From: Natronomonas pharaonis DSM 2160 | GTDB taxonomy: Archaea > Halobacteriota > Halobacteria > Halobacteriales > Haloarculaceae | Reading direction: 5' to 3' | Assembly (NCBI RefSeq): GCF_000026045.1 | Contig: NC_007426.1 | Coordinates: forward strand, 1,426,001 to 1,490,000 | DNA: 64,000 bases | The notes under the pieces: model-generated | Told to the model about the DNA's origin: nothing | Databases searched by the model: none | Seen by the model: only the letters and a program-made list of their open reading frames with translations | Part shown: piece after piece, positions 54,909 to 63,568 of the stretch | Position numbering within the stretch: position 1 is the first letter of the stretch | Layout of the letters: every line of letters starts with the position of its first letter | Position numbers and translations under genes: made by a program

Positions 54909-55946
54909 TCACCGCCGCTTGCGGGCAACCCCGTGGGCAGCGTTGCGCGCGTCAGTCGTCGGCGTAACTTCCATGAACGCCGCGTTCTCGCGGGCGGTTT
55001 CGAGGTCGTGTGCGCCGGCGTAGGAAAGCCCCGAACGGATACCGGCAGCGAACTCGTCGAGGCGTTCGTTGACTGGTCCGACGTACTCGGTGACGGCCTC
55101 GACGCCCTCGTCGGCGACGACATCGACGTCCTTGTCCTCGCGGTCCTCAGCCGCCGCGGCGGTCGACATTCCCCGCGAGCGCTTGTAGGTCTGGCCGTCT
55201 ATTTCGACGGTTTCGCCGGGCGATTCGTCACAGCCGGCGAAGTAGCCACCCATCATCACGGCATCGGCCCCTGCCAAAAGCGACTTGACCGCATCGCCGG
55301 ATGACTGAATGCCGCCGTCGGCGATGACGGTGACATCGGCCGCCGACGCAGCGTCGGCACATCGGTCGACGGCGGTGAACTGTGGCACGCCGAATCCGGT
55401 TACCTCACGCGTCGTACAGTGGGAGCCGGGGCCGACACCGACCTTGACGCAGTCAGCGCCTGCCTCGGCGAGGTCCGCGACACCGTCCGGGGTGGCGACG
55501 TTGCCCGCACAGAGTGCCGTCTCCGGGAACGCCGATGCCAGTTCGGCGGTCACATCGAGCGTCCGTTCCATGTGCCCGTGAGCGACATCGACGACGAGCA
55601 TGTCGACGCCGGCCTCGACGAGTGCTGCCGCGCGTTCGGTGTGCGGTTCGGCGATACCGACCGCCGCCGCGACCGGGACGCCGTCGTCTGCGACCGACGC
55701 GACCATCGCTGCCTGCTCTTCGGCCGGCAGGAAGCGGTGGAGGACGCCGAGCCCGCCGGCCTCGCCGACGGCCCGCGCCATCTCGGCTTCGGTGACGGTA
55801 TCCATCGCAGCGGTCGTTACCGGTAGCGACAGCGTGAGCCCGTCGGCAAGCGTCGTCGTTAGCTCGACGTTATCGCGGCTGTCGACCGGCGACCGTTGCG
55901 GGACGAGCAGCACGTCGTCGTAGGAGAGTCCAGTTCGTTCGGGCAT
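54909..55946 (-). CDS. IMP dehydrogenase/GMP reductase family protein without CBS domains
   Basis: A 345-residue TIM-barrel enzyme. It has the family's start ([14 protein letters not shown]), the phosphate-binding [27 protein letters not shown] and the catalytic Cys loop [20 protein letters not shown]. The usual pair of CBS domains of IMP dehydrogenase is absent, and the size is close to GMP reductase. Whether it makes XMP from IMP, or IMP from GMP, is not settled by the sequence. Lies on the minus strand between aroA and aroC. Confidence 0.85.
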   Translation of the reverse strand: MPERTGLSYDDVLLVPQRSPVDSRDNVELTTTLADGLTLSLPVTTAAMDTVTEAEMARAVGEAGGLGVLHRFLPAEEQAAMVASVADDGVPVAAAVGIAEPHTERAAALVEAGVDMLVVDVAHGHMERTLDVTAELASAFPETALCAGNVATPDGVADLAEAGADCVKVGVGPGSHCTTREVTGFGVPQFTAVDRCADAASAADVTVIADGGIQSSGDAVKSLLAGADAVMMGGYFAGCDESPGETVEIDGQTYKRSRGMSTAAAAEDREDKDVDVVADEGVEAVTEYVGPVNERLDEFAAGIRSGLSYAGAHDLETARENAAFMEVTPTTDARNAAHGVARKRR

Positions 55947-56044
55947 ACACAAACCTTCACCGGATAGCTGAGGGCAACGAATAAGTCCGTCGTTCTGTCG
56001 CCGGAGTGGAAAGGCTAAACCCCCACCGGTACAACTGGCCAGTA

Positions 56045-57232
56045 ATGAACGGAAACAGCTTCGGGCGGCTCTTTCAGGTGACGACCTACGGCGAGAGCCA
56101 CGGCGACGCGATGGGCGTCACCGTCTCGGGCTGTCCGGCCGGCGTCGAACTCGACGAAGAAGCCATCCAGTACGAACTCGACCGCCGCAAACCGGGGCAA
56201 TCGAAGATTACGACCTCTCGCGGCGAACCCGACGAGGTGACGATAAACTCCGGGACGCTGGAGGGATATACGACCGGCACGCCGATCGGTATGGTGATTC
56301 AGAACAAGGACGCCCGCTCGGGCAAATACGAGCCGTTCATCACCGCGCCGCGGCCGAGCCACGGTGATTTCACCTACTCGGCGAAGTTCGGGACGCGGAA
56401 CTGGGGCGGCGGCGGCCGGTCGTCGGCCCGCGAGACAGTCAACTGGGTCGCGGCTGGCGCGGTCGCAAAGCAGGTCCTCGAACAGTCCGAGCACGATGTC
56501 GAAATCAAGGCCCACGTCAACCAGATCGGCGACATCGAGGCCCCGCCGGTCTCCTTCGAGGAGATGGTCGAGCACAGCGAGGAAAACGAGGTCCGGTGTG
56601 GCCACCCTGAAACCGCAGCGCGGATGCGGGAGCGCATCGACGAGTACCAAGAGGCAGGTGATTCAATCGGCGGCGCAATCGAGTTCGAGGTTCGCGGCGT
56701 CCCCCGCGGGCTGGGCGCGCCGCGCTTCGATTCCTTCGAGGCTCGCCTCGGAAAGGCGATGCTCTCGGTTCCGGCAACCACGGCCTTCGAGCTCGGTCTC
56801 GGGCGAGAGGCGCGGGAGTACACCGGCTCCGAGCGCAACGACGAGTGGGCCTTCGACGAGGGTGACCGCCCCGAGGCGGTCAGCGACGAGGGGGACCCGG
56901 TTCCCGTCGAGAACGACCACGGCGGGCTTCAGGGCGGCATTACGACCGGCCTCCCGATATACGGCGAAGTGACGCTGCACGCGCCGACATCGATTCCGAA
57001 AGGCCAGCAAACCGCCGACTGGGAGACAGACGAGATTGTCGACGACGCCCAGGTCATCGGCCGACACGACCCCGTGCTGCCGCCGCGCGGCGTCCCGGTC
57101 GTCGAAGCGATGCTGTACCTGACGGTGCTTGATTTCATGCTTCTCGGCGGGCGCATCAACCCTGACCGAATCGACGACAGCCCCGGCGAGTACGACACCG
57201 ACTACCACCCATCGAGCCCGCGAAACGAGTAG
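56045..57232 (+). CDS. aroC: Chorismate synthase
   Basis: A 395-residue chorismate synthase that converts EPSP to chorismate using reduced FMN. Signature stretches are GRLFQVTTYGESHGDAMGV at the start, RPSHGDFTYSAKFG, and GGGRSSARETVNWVAAGAVAK. The C-terminal GRHDPVLPPRGVPVVEAM is also conserved. The ATG at 56045 is followed at once by the typical MNGNSFG-type start. With aroA nearby this stretch serves aromatic amino acid synthesis. Confidence 0.97.
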   Translation: MNGNSFGRLFQVTTYGESHGDAMGVTVSGCPAGVELDEEAIQYELDRRKPGQSKITTSRGEPDEVTINSGTLEGYTTGTPIGMVIQNKDARSGKYEPFITAPRPSHGDFTYSAKFGTRNWGGGGRSSARETVNWVAAGAVAKQVLEQSEHDVEIKAHVNQIGDIEAPPVSFEEMVEHSEENEVRCGHPETAARMRERIDEYQEAGDSIGGAIEFEVRGVPRGLGAPRFDSFEARLGKAMLSVPATTAFELGLGREAREYTGSERNDEWAFDEGDRPEAVSDEGDPVPVENDHGGLQGGITTGLPIYGEVTLHAPTSIPKGQQTADWETDEIVDDAQVIGRHDPVLPPRGVPVVEAMLYLTVLDFMLLGGRINPDRIDDSPGEYDTDYHPSSPRNE

Positions 57233-57245
57233 TCGACGCCGCGGC

Positions 57246-57899
57246 TCACGGAGCGCTCGTTGCGAGGGCAGAACGGTTTCGCCACAACACGGTGGCGACG
57301 ATGAAACAGACAAGAACACCGAACAGATGCGTTGCTATCTCTATGTCTAACAGTACTGTAGAGACCGTGCTACCACCACCCGTCGGAGACCACAGAACAC
57401 CGAGGAGCAGGTTGTGTATCCCCATCACCGGGTCGGGTGCCGGAACGGTCGTATTAAATAGCTCGGTTGCAAGCTCGGGGGCAACCTCCCAAAGAAGCCG
57501 CTGTACAAAGCCAAGCCCACTGACAACGCCGCCGGCAGCGAATATCACCGCCGCAAGGCCGATTCCGCGGCTGTCACGGAGCACAATTCCGCTGGCGGCA
57601 CCGAACCACAGGAGCAAGAATAGCCACTCAACTGCACCGGGGTCGAACCGCTGGAATACGTCCATCGTCGCGAGCGCCACGATACCGCCGGCCGCAGCGA
57701 GGCTTAGTGCGATACCAGCGTAGTGTGTCAGCGTCCAATCATCGCTGGAGGCTCCAGCGGCGTCGGCGTCAGGAGATGTCTCAACCGATGAGGACTGCAG
57801 GCTGCTGTCAGGGGCTGCCGACTGGAATTGGGCCCCGCAGTTCGGACAGAACGTGTCATCCGCGTCGACCGATTCACCGCAGTTGCTACATTGTTGCAT
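57246..57899 (-). CDS. Zinc-ribbon membrane protein
   Basis: A 217-residue protein with an N-terminal zinc ribbon (CSNCGESVDADDTFCPNCGAQF), a Ser/Asp-rich linker and four hydrophobic helices in the C-terminal two thirds. The ATG at 57899 opens directly with the ribbon. A GTG five codons upstream at 57914 is an alternative. Function is unknown; the layout resembles zinc-ribbon membrane proteins found widely in haloarchaea. It lies convergent to aroC with 13 bases between. Confidence 0.75.
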   Translation of the reverse strand: MQQCSNCGESVDADDTFCPNCGAQFQSAAPDSSLQSSSVETSPDADAAGASSDDWTLTHYAGIALSLAAAGGIVALATMDVFQRFDPGAVEWLFLLLWFGAASGIVLRDSRGIGLAAVIFAAGGVVSGLGFVQRLLWEVAPELATELFNTTVPAPDPVMGIHNLLLGVLWSPTGGGSTVSTVLLDIEIATHLFGVLVCFIVATVLWRNRSALATSAP

Positions 57900-57964
57900 G
57901 TGCTCATGCGACACGTGTTCTGGGCAGGACTAATAGCTGTCCCCGAGGTAGCAGGAGAAGGATG

Positions 57965-58046
57965 CGGTGGGACTGGGATTTGAACCCAGGAGGCTTGCGC
58001 CATCTGCTTTCAAGGCAGACGCAATGGGCCACTCTGCCATCCCACC
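57965..58046 (-). tRNA. tRNA-Ser (anticodon TGA)
   Basis: On the minus strand this begins GGTGGGATGGCAGAGTGG and ends with T-arm GGGTTCAAATCCC and acceptor TCCCACC plus discriminator G. The anticodon stem TCTGC/GCAGA encloses the loop CTTGAAA, giving anticodon TGA (serine). The extra arm is long (about TGGCGCAAGCCTC), typical of serine tRNAs. No intron is seen and the CCA end is not encoded. Confidence 0.93.
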
Positions 58047-58129
58047 GGGCAGTGTGCCTCCGTCCGTCAGTTTGCCATCGGAAGTGTTGAACCTATCGCT
58101 CTCCGCTCGGCATTGCAGTCGCTTTCAGT

Positions 58130-58864
58130 TCAGACCAAACTGAGCCCGTCGTCGTCGGTGACCACCTCGTATGGCATCCCGTCGATCCACGCGGCGAAGT
58201 GTCGCGGGACGAGCTCGCCCGCGGTGTCGTGGGCGCGAACGGAGACAATCGCGTCGGCGAGTTCCTGTGGTGTTCGGACGGACTGCTTGGTTTCGAGAAA
58301 CTCGACATCGTGGCCGGCATCGAGACACCGGTTTGTCAGCGTCTCGACTGCGGGCGCGGCATAGCAATCGGTGAAGTCGATGGGCTCGCCGAAGGCCGCG
58401 TAGTGGACACGACCGCCGGTCGACGGTCCGATGACGACATCACAGCTTCGGAGCTTCATCGCCGCGCTGTCGATGTCCGTTCGGGCGAACGTGGCGACTT
58501 CCGGGCGGATGATACCGACCGAGCTGAGTTCTTCTGTTTCAAGGAGGTGCGTCGCCGTGTTCCCGACCCGGCCGGCAAACGTCTCTCCGACCTGTACCTC
58601 GAATCGGGCGTCGTCCGTGTCGACGACATCGGCGATTGCTTCCCGGATGATAGCTTCCGCGTCGCCGTCGACGCCGACCGCCTCGGCCGGCCGATAGTTG
58701 ACGAGGAGTTCGCCGCCGCTTCCGTCGACGGCTTCGACGGTATCACACAACAGGGCGGTATAGAGGTCGGCGGCATCCTCCGGCGACACGGGCGTCCCCT
58801 CAACGAGTTCCGGAAGGACAGCCCCAGGCTGCGGCGGGTCACAGAGCACTGCGACGGTTGTCAT
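58130..58864 (-). CDS. DUF2064-type glycosyltransferase-like protein
   Basis: A 244-residue soluble protein whose start (TTVAVLCDPPQPGAVLPELVEG) and central stretch (DVVIGPSTGGRVHYAAFG) resemble the DUF2064 family, thought to be related to GT-A glycosyltransferases. The middle segment ELLVNYRPAEAVGV and the C-terminal HDVEFLETKQSVRTPQELADAI fit this fold. The donor and acceptor are unknown. Assignment rests on a family resemblance recalled from sequence features, so it is moderate. Confidence 0.6.
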   Translation of the reverse strand: MTTVAVLCDPPQPGAVLPELVEGTPVSPEDAADLYTALLCDTVEAVDGSGGELLVNYRPAEAVGVDGDAEAIIREAIADVVDTDDARFEVQVGETFAGRVGNTATHLLETEELSSVGIIRPEVATFARTDIDSAAMKLRSCDVVIGPSTGGRVHYAAFGEPIDFTDCYAAPAVETLTNRCLDAGHDVEFLETKQSVRTPQELADAIVSVRAHDTAGELVPRHFAAWIDGMPYEVVTDDDGLSLV

Positions 58865-58936
58865 ACCGGAGGCACGGGTCGTCGCGTCTTTGCCTTTGGG
58901 AACGAGGCGGCTCGCAGGTTTGTCGCGAGCGGGCGG

Positions 58937-58945
58937 ATTTATATC
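58937..58945 (+). promoter_or_regulatory. TATA-like box
   Basis: ATTTATATC is 22-30 bases upstream of the ATG at 58967 and selects that start, rejecting a long upstream frame antisense to the DUF2064-type gene. Confidence 0.55.
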
Positions 58946-58966
58946 GGTGGCCGAGAACTACCGGAT

Positions 58967-59182
58967 ATGGAGTGGACGAAACCACTGTCGGCGGCGCTTG
59001 CGGTCCTCATTGCGCTGCTGGCGGTCGGCTCCGCCGTACAGCTCGGACAGACTACCTTCACGACCGGTCCCGACGTAATCGAATCCATCGCGACGATTGT
59101 GTTTGTCGGCGTTGTCGTTGTCGCAGCAATCGCCGTCGGTGCCCGGGGCGGACAGTGGCTCGACAACCCCGGCTACTGGTAG
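58967..59182 (+). CDS. Small two-helix membrane protein
   Basis: A 71-residue protein with two hydrophobic segments (LSAALAVLIALLAVGSAVQL and IESIATIVFVGVVVVAAIAVGA) and a short Trp-containing tail (GQWLDNPGYW). The leaderless promoter decides the start. No domain is recognised. Codon use and acidity match its neighbours. Confidence 0.75.
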   Translation: MEWTKPLSAALAVLIALLAVGSAVQLGQTTFTTGPDVIESIATIVFVGVVVVAAIAVGARGGQWLDNPGYW

Positions 59183-59394
59183 CACCGGCAGCGTCGTCCC
59201 GACATTCTGACTAGTTTGACGATTCGTTTGCGCGTTCTCGCGCTACTCCGTTCGTTTTCGTTGCTGTTCTTTTCAGCCCCGAGGCAGAAGTGACGAGCCG
59301 GAGGGAAGCAACGGCTTGGGATAGCGGTCGCCACTGAGTAGAAGAGATGTGCGGTGACCGAAAGAGCCGGTCGCCGTACGACGCAGTCGGGTCG
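59183..59394. other. Gene-free stretch
   Basis: No protein gene. It holds a T-rich run (about 59256-59275) and a short imperfect stem (GGTGACC near 59351 with GGTCGCC near 59366), compatible with a terminator for the minus-strand FKBP gene or for the plus-strand membrane-protein gene. Confidence 0.3.
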
Positions 59395-60348
59395 TTATTC
59401 GAGTTCGTCGGCGATTTCGTCGGCGTCGATGTCGGCCTCTTCGAGCGCCTCTTCGAGGTCGACGTCTTCGCCGCCAGCACCGCCCATGCCACCCATCATG
59501 CCGCCCATGCCCATCCCCATGCCGCCGCCGTCGAGGATTTCCTGGATGAGGATGCGGTCGATGTCGGTGAGGTCGATGACCTGCTGTGCGATCTGCTGTT
59601 TCTGCATCATCCACTGCTGGTTCATCGACAGCTGCGGCGTCGATTCGACGTAGAGGGTCCGTTTTTCGACCGTCTCAGTGACCGTTTCGGGCTCGGCGTC
59701 CTCGTCGTCTTCGTCAGGCTCCTCGACGCGGGTTTCTTCGACTTCGTCGGTTTCGACCCACATGTCGAGGTCGAGGTCGAGAAACATACCGAGCAGACCT
59801 TCGGCCTGTTCGAGGTCGCCCTCGACAGTTTCGAGGACTTCGTAGTTGTATTCGATGTCCTCGCCGGCGAGCGGGTGGTTGAAGTCTACTCGGGCGCGGC
59901 CGCCGATGATGGTTTCGAGAACGCCCTGCTGGCCGTCAATCTGGATTCGGGCACCGGGATAGCGGTCGTCCTCGTCGATTTTGTCCGCGGAGACGGTGCG
60001 GACTTCCTCCTCGTCGTATTCGCCGAAGGCCTCCTCGGACTCGACGACGACGGAGCCTTCGTCACCGACCTCCTTGCCACGGATATCGTCTTCAACATCC
60101 GGGAAGAGGTGGCCCTCGCCGAGCACGATGACGCGGGGCTCGAACTCGCCTTGGTCGGCGACGCCTTCCTCTTCGGCAACGTCTTCGTCGGTCGTGTCGA
60201 CGAGCTGGTCTTCCTCGACGGTGCGGGCGGTGTAGTCGATGCGGATGAAGTCGCCGTCCTGCAGTCCGTCAACGTCCTGCGTGTCGGCGTCGGCTTCTTC
60301 GCTTTCGGCCGCGTCGGTCTCTTCGACCGCCTCGGATTCGTCACTCAT
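59395..60348 (-). CDS. FKBP-type peptidyl-prolyl isomerase, long archaeal type
   Basis: A 317-residue protein with an FKBP/SlyD-like domain (residues about 40-190: GDFIRIDYTARTVEEDQ, VVVESEEAFGEYDEEEV, FNHPLAGEDIEYNYEVLE) interrupted by an IF chaperone-type insert, and a long C-terminal extension ending in a Met/Gly-rich stretch (GGGMGMGMGGMMGGM) and an acidic helix. Archaeal long FKBPs help fold new proteins in the cytoplasm. The ATG at 60348 is chosen; the frame upstream includes a 12-residue non-conserved start. Confidence 0.9.
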   Translation of the reverse strand: MSDESEAVEETDAAESEEADADTQDVDGLQDGDFIRIDYTARTVEEDQLVDTTDEDVAEEEGVADQGEFEPRVIVLGEGHLFPDVEDDIRGKEVGDEGSVVVESEEAFGEYDEEEVRTVSADKIDEDDRYPGARIQIDGQQGVLETIIGGRARVDFNHPLAGEDIEYNYEVLETVEGDLEQAEGLLGMFLDLDLDMWVETDEVEETRVEEPDEDDEDAEPETVTETVEKRTLYVESTPQLSMNQQWMMQKQQIAQQVIDLTDIDRILIQEILDGGGMGMGMGGMMGGMGGAGGEDVDLEEALEEADIDADEIADELE

Positions 60349-60439
60349 ACTCGCTACGACAGTCGTCCCACCCTTAACAATCACGTTTCACGGCCGCCGA
60401 GACGCGGCGCTTTTGTCCCTGTGTCGTGAGGCTCCGGTC

Positions 60440-60979
60440 ATGTACGAAGTCGAGTTGAAGGTACAGACCGACCACGAGCCGGTCCGAAGCCGGCTTTCGG
60501 AGCTTGAGGCCGAGCCGCTCGGGGCTGTCACGCAGGTCGACACCTACTACGACCATCCGGTCAGGGAGTTCGGAGAGACGGACGAAGCGCTCCGTATCCG
60601 TCGCGAGCGACAGGACGGGGACGCGGAGGCGCGGGTGACGTACAAGGGGCCGCTTGTTGAGGCGGCTTCGAAGACCCGTCGAGAGCTCGAAACCGCGGTC
60701 GAGGACGGCGAGACGATGGCCGGCGTGCTCGAAGCAGTCGGCTTCGAGCCAGCGGCAACCGTCGAAAAAACGCGGGAGCGGTTCGAGTACGACGGCTACA
60801 CCGTCACGCTAGATTCGGTCACGGGGCTGGGGGAGTTCGTCGAGGTTGAGACGGAAGCCGGAGAAATCGAGCCCGCTCGTGAGGGGGCGGTTGCGGTGCT
60901 GACAGCACTGGGACTCGACGCCGACGAACAGGTGCGGACATCGTACCTAGGGCTGTTGCTGGACGAAGACGGGGATTGA
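60440..60979 (+). CDS. CYTH-domain phosphatase (class IV adenylate cyclase/ThTPase-like)
   Basis: A 179-residue CYTH protein. It opens with the ExExK motif (YEVELKVQ) and follows with the alternating charged strands of the triphosphate tunnel, such as ALRIRRERQDGDAEARVTYKGP and GEFVEVETEAGE. Members act on triphosphates (thiamine triphosphate, polyphosphate or ATP for cyclase activity). The archaeal function is unsettled. The ATG at 60440 starts two bases upstream of the motif's first residues. Confidence 0.88.
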   Translation: MYEVELKVQTDHEPVRSRLSELEAEPLGAVTQVDTYYDHPVREFGETDEALRIRRERQDGDAEARVTYKGPLVEAASKTRRELETAVEDGETMAGVLEAVGFEPAATVEKTRERFEYDGYTVTLDSVTGLGEFVEVETEAGEIEPAREGAVAVLTALGLDADEQVRTSYLGLLLDEDGD

Positions 60980-61117
60980 CTGGACTGGAGTATGCTGCTT
61001 TCCTGTGTTCGTCGCTGCAGCGTCTCGTTCTGTGCTTCCCGTGGTGCGGTTAGGAGTCTGTGGTGTGGTCGGTAGTCTGTGGTGTGGTCAGTAGTCCGCA
61101 GCGCTGCCGGTGTACGG

Positions 61118-61141
61118 ACACCCCTCATTTCGTCTGTTCTT
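61118..61141 (-). repeat. ORB-like repeat 1
   Basis: On the minus strand this reads AAGAACAGACGAAATGAGG then GGTGT. It is identical over 23 of 24 bases with repeat 2. The G-rich end points away from cdc6. Confidence 0.75.
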
Positions 61142-61194
61142 GGCAATGGAGGGGTACCGTATTCGGATGGGACGTGGGGTTGATGCGCAGGCCC

Positions 61195-61218
61195 ACACCC
61201 CTCGTTTCGTCTGTTCTT
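61195..61218 (-). repeat. ORB-like repeat 2
   Basis: Same 24-bp motif as repeat 1 with one A-to-G change at the position where the copies alternate (GAAACGAGG on the minus strand). It lies 77 bases from repeat 1, in the same orientation. Confidence 0.75.
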
Positions 61219-61221
61219 CTC

Positions 61222-61336
61222 AAAAGAAGAGGGAGAGAAGTGGAGGAGAAAGAAGTTGAGGGAGAGAAGTGGAGGGAGAAAAGGAGAGGAAGAAAAAGAG
61301 ATAGAGAAGGGAAGGAAGTGGAGAAAAAGAGGAGGG
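61222..61336 (+). repeat. Polypurine low-complexity tract
   Basis: In 115 bases there are only six pyrimidines on this strand, all T. The tract starts four bases after ORB-like repeat 2 and continues less strictly to about 61440. It is much richer in A than the rest of the window and could be an easily unwound element. Confidence 0.8.
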
Positions 61337-61468
61337 TGAGAGAATGCAAGGGAAACAGAGCGGGAGCAAGATGGAACAAAAAGACGAGGAGGACACCAAA
61401 GAGCTGAAAGGGCAAAAAAGAAAAACGAAAACAGCTTCATACGAAACACCCGAAACAGACGAACGCTA

Positions 61469-61477
61469 CTTTTATTA
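61469..61477 (+). promoter_or_regulatory. TATA-like box of orc1/cdc6
   Basis: CTTTTATTA lies 31-39 bases upstream of the ATG at 61508, giving a short leader. It is preceded at 61455-61463 by a half copy of the ORB-like motif (ACAGACGAA), which could allow autoregulation. Confidence 0.45.
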
Positions 61478-61507
61478 GGTGCCGTTCTGTTTGCGACCTT
61501 ACGTGAG

Positions 61508-62704
61508 ATGACTGAGGACCTGTTTTCCGAGATGACAGAGACGCTCTTCGAGGACAAATCGATTCTGTCGGAGGAGTACCGGCCCGATGTCATCGTCGAG
61601 CGGGACGACGAGATCGACGCCTATCGGACCGCACTCAAGGACGTGCTGTTCGGCCGAAACCCATCGAACGTATTTATATACGGAAAAACCGGTGTCGGAA
61701 AGACGGCTGTCACGGAGTACATTATGAACGCTCTGCAGACGGAGGTTTCACGCCGGGACGCCGCCGACGAGCTACACGTCCACTTTCGCAACTGTAACGG
61801 AGACACCGTCTACCGGACAGTCCGGGCGCTTGTCAACAGTATCCGGGGACACAACCGGGAGAAGTTCCCCGAAACCGGCCTCTCGACTTCACACGCGCTT
61901 GAGACGCTCTACGAGGAGATGGACTCTCTCGGCGGGACGTTCCTGTTTGTCCTCGACGAAATCGACCATCTGTCAGACCCGAACACACTGCTCTATGAAC
62001 TCCCGCGTGCCCGCTCAAACGGTCATCTTGAGAATGCCCGTGTCGGTGTCATCGGCATCAGTAACAACTACACGTTCCGGTCGTCGCTCAGTCCGAAAGT
62101 CAAAGACACGCTGATGGAAAAGGAAATCGCCTTCTCGCCGTACGACGCAGGCGAACTGCAGTCGATTCTCACCGCCCGCGCGGAGAAGGCGCTCGTCGAC
62201 GGTGCGTGTGAGGAGTCGGCGATTCGTCTCGCAGCGGCCAAAGCCGCAAAGGATACGGGAAGTGCCCGACAGGCGATTGACCTGCTTCGGGAGGGTGGTG
62301 ACGTTGCCGAAGAACACGGCGCAGAGGCCATCACTGATAGCCACATCGAGGTCGCCTCCGAGCGCGTCCAGCGTGGCCGCGTCCAAAACAAGCTTCGGGA
62401 CCAGACGATGCACGGACAGCTCATCTTGGAGGCGATAGCCCGCCTCGAAGCGGACGGCGAGGCACCAGTCCGTTCCAAGGAAGTCCAAGACAGCTACGAG
62501 CGGGTGGCGGGACGCTGGAGCCGCGACCCACTGACGACGCTGAAAAGCATTCAGAACCACCTCGCTGACCTGACGATGCTCGGCTTTCTCGAACGGACCG
62601 AGCAAAACGAGGGTCGAGCCGGCGGTGTGCACTACCAGTACGAATTGACTCTCGACCCCGAAATCGTCCTCGAGACACGAGCGTCCATCGAGACGGACGC
62701 TTGA
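61508..62704 (+). CDS. Orc1/Cdc6-family replication initiator
   Basis: A 398-residue initiator protein. The AAA+ core shows Walker A (YGKTGVGKTAVTEYI), Walker B (FLFVLDEIDHLSD), Sensor-like GVIGISNNYTFRSSL, and the C-terminal winged helix (residues about 310-398, with RSKEVQDSYERVAG and LKSIQNHLADLTMLGFLERT) that binds ORB repeats. It would recognise the adjacent origin and load MCM. Among several cdc6 paralogues in haloarchaea this one has its own origin-like repeats. The ATG at 61508 agrees with the box upstream. Confidence 0.94.
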   Translation: MTEDLFSEMTETLFEDKSILSEEYRPDVIVERDDEIDAYRTALKDVLFGRNPSNVFIYGKTGVGKTAVTEYIMNALQTEVSRRDAADELHVHFRNCNGDTVYRTVRALVNSIRGHNREKFPETGLSTSHALETLYEEMDSLGGTFLFVLDEIDHLSDPNTLLYELPRARSNGHLENARVGVIGISNNYTFRSSLSPKVKDTLMEKEIAFSPYDAGELQSILTARAEKALVDGACEESAIRLAAAKAAKDTGSARQAIDLLREGGDVAEEHGAEAITDSHIEVASERVQRGRVQNKLRDQTMHGQLILEAIARLEADGEAPVRSKEVQDSYERVAGRWSRDPLTTLKSIQNHLADLTMLGFLERTEQNEGRAGGVHYQYELTLDPEIVLETRASIETDA

Positions 62705-62812
62705 GCATTCCATCGGCGTTGCTGCCGAGTTAAAGCGTCCGTGTCTCGCGGGGCCTCGAATTGAATCCGGGAGCCCGCATAGTTCTAATGTTCGGGGAAT
62801 ATACCCGTACAC

Positions 62813-63283
62813 ATGGCCATCATTGCAGCGGTGGACAGCTCTGACCGAGCCATCGCAGTAGTGGAACGAGCGAGTGAACTGAGTCGGGAGTACGGTGTCG
62901 CTCTCCACGTCGTTCACGTCGCTGAGCCAACCGTTGATTTCCGGGAAGAACTCATCGACGTCTCCGCCGACGCGCTTAATCCGGAAGGCGGAGAGGTCCC
63001 AAAGCAGCGTCTCGACGACCTCCGGACGGCGGCGGCGGAAACGGCAGCGGCAGCGGCCGCCGATGTAGACGACCTCGAAGCATACGAGGCGGTCGGACTC
63101 GTCGGGAACCCAGCGACGGCCATCAAACAGTATGCTTCAGAGCACGATGCCGAGTACATAGTGGTCAGCGGCCGAAAGCGTCATCCACTCGGACAGGCGC
63201 TGTTCGGGAGCGTGACGCAGGCCCTGTTGCTGAACGCCAACCGGCCGGTAGTCGCAGTGCCCCACGACCGAGCGGATTCGTAG
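62813..63283 (+). CDS. Universal stress protein UspA family, between cdc6 and ORB-like repeats
   Basis: A 156-residue Usp protein. It begins AIIAAVDSSDRAIAVVERA and ends with the ATP-binding signature SGRKRHPLGQALFGSVTQALLLNANRPVV, fitting the G-x2-G-x9-G-S motif. Compared with the Usp at 7.2 kb, the C-terminal motif is nearly identical. It is 108 bases after cdc6 in the same direction and is enclosed by the ORB-like repeat pairs. The role is unknown, and it may be unrelated to replication. Confidence 0.9.
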   Translation: MAIIAAVDSSDRAIAVVERASELSREYGVALHVVHVAEPTVDFREELIDVSADALNPEGGEVPKQRLDDLRTAAAETAAAAAADVDDLEAYEAVGLVGNPATAIKQYASEHDAEYIVVSGRKRHPLGQALFGSVTQALLLNANRPVVAVPHDRADS

Positions 63284-63513
63284 CCGTCCCTACCGACCGT
63301 GGCCAGTCGGACGGAATACATCCTGACGAAACCTGAGGACGCCACCGCTCTTGGCTTCAGGCCGGGGTGACTGCCGTGGCCGCCGTGACGACTTCCGCTT
63401 TACGCTGCTGTCGTCTCCAGCCTACTCGGTCGCTTCGTTCTCTCATCGAGACCGGAAGCTCCACCGCGGAGCCGCTTGGTTGCACCGCACGACTGCCGGG
63501 GGCATCCAACGAC

Positions 63514-63537
63514 AAGAACAGACGAAACGAGGGGTGT
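63514..63537 (+). repeat. ORB-like repeat 3
   Basis: AAGAACAGACGAAACGAGGG then GTGT: the same 24-bp motif as repeats 1 and 2, in inverted orientation, with the G-rich end pointing away from cdc6. Confidence 0.75.
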
Positions 63538-63568
63538 TCGCTCGTTCGATACCCCCTCCGCACTCGAC

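Larger units (their letters stand above)
60980..61507. other. Probable replication origin region upstream of orc1/cdc6
   Basis: About 530 bases without a gene. It holds 19-bp tandem repeats (61055-61092), two direct ORB-like repeats (61118-61141, 61195-61218), a polypurine tract (61222-61336 and weaker to about 61440) and a half-repeat at 61455-61463 just before the cdc6 promoter. Together this is the typical content of an archaeal oriC beside its initiator gene. Function is inferred, not demonstrated. Confidence 0.6.

Noticed and set aside
61060-61407. Plus-strand frame of 115 codons over the polypurine tract
   Set aside because: The Lys/Glu/Arg-only translation simply reflects the polypurine DNA. 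Its composition is unlike any neighbouring protein.
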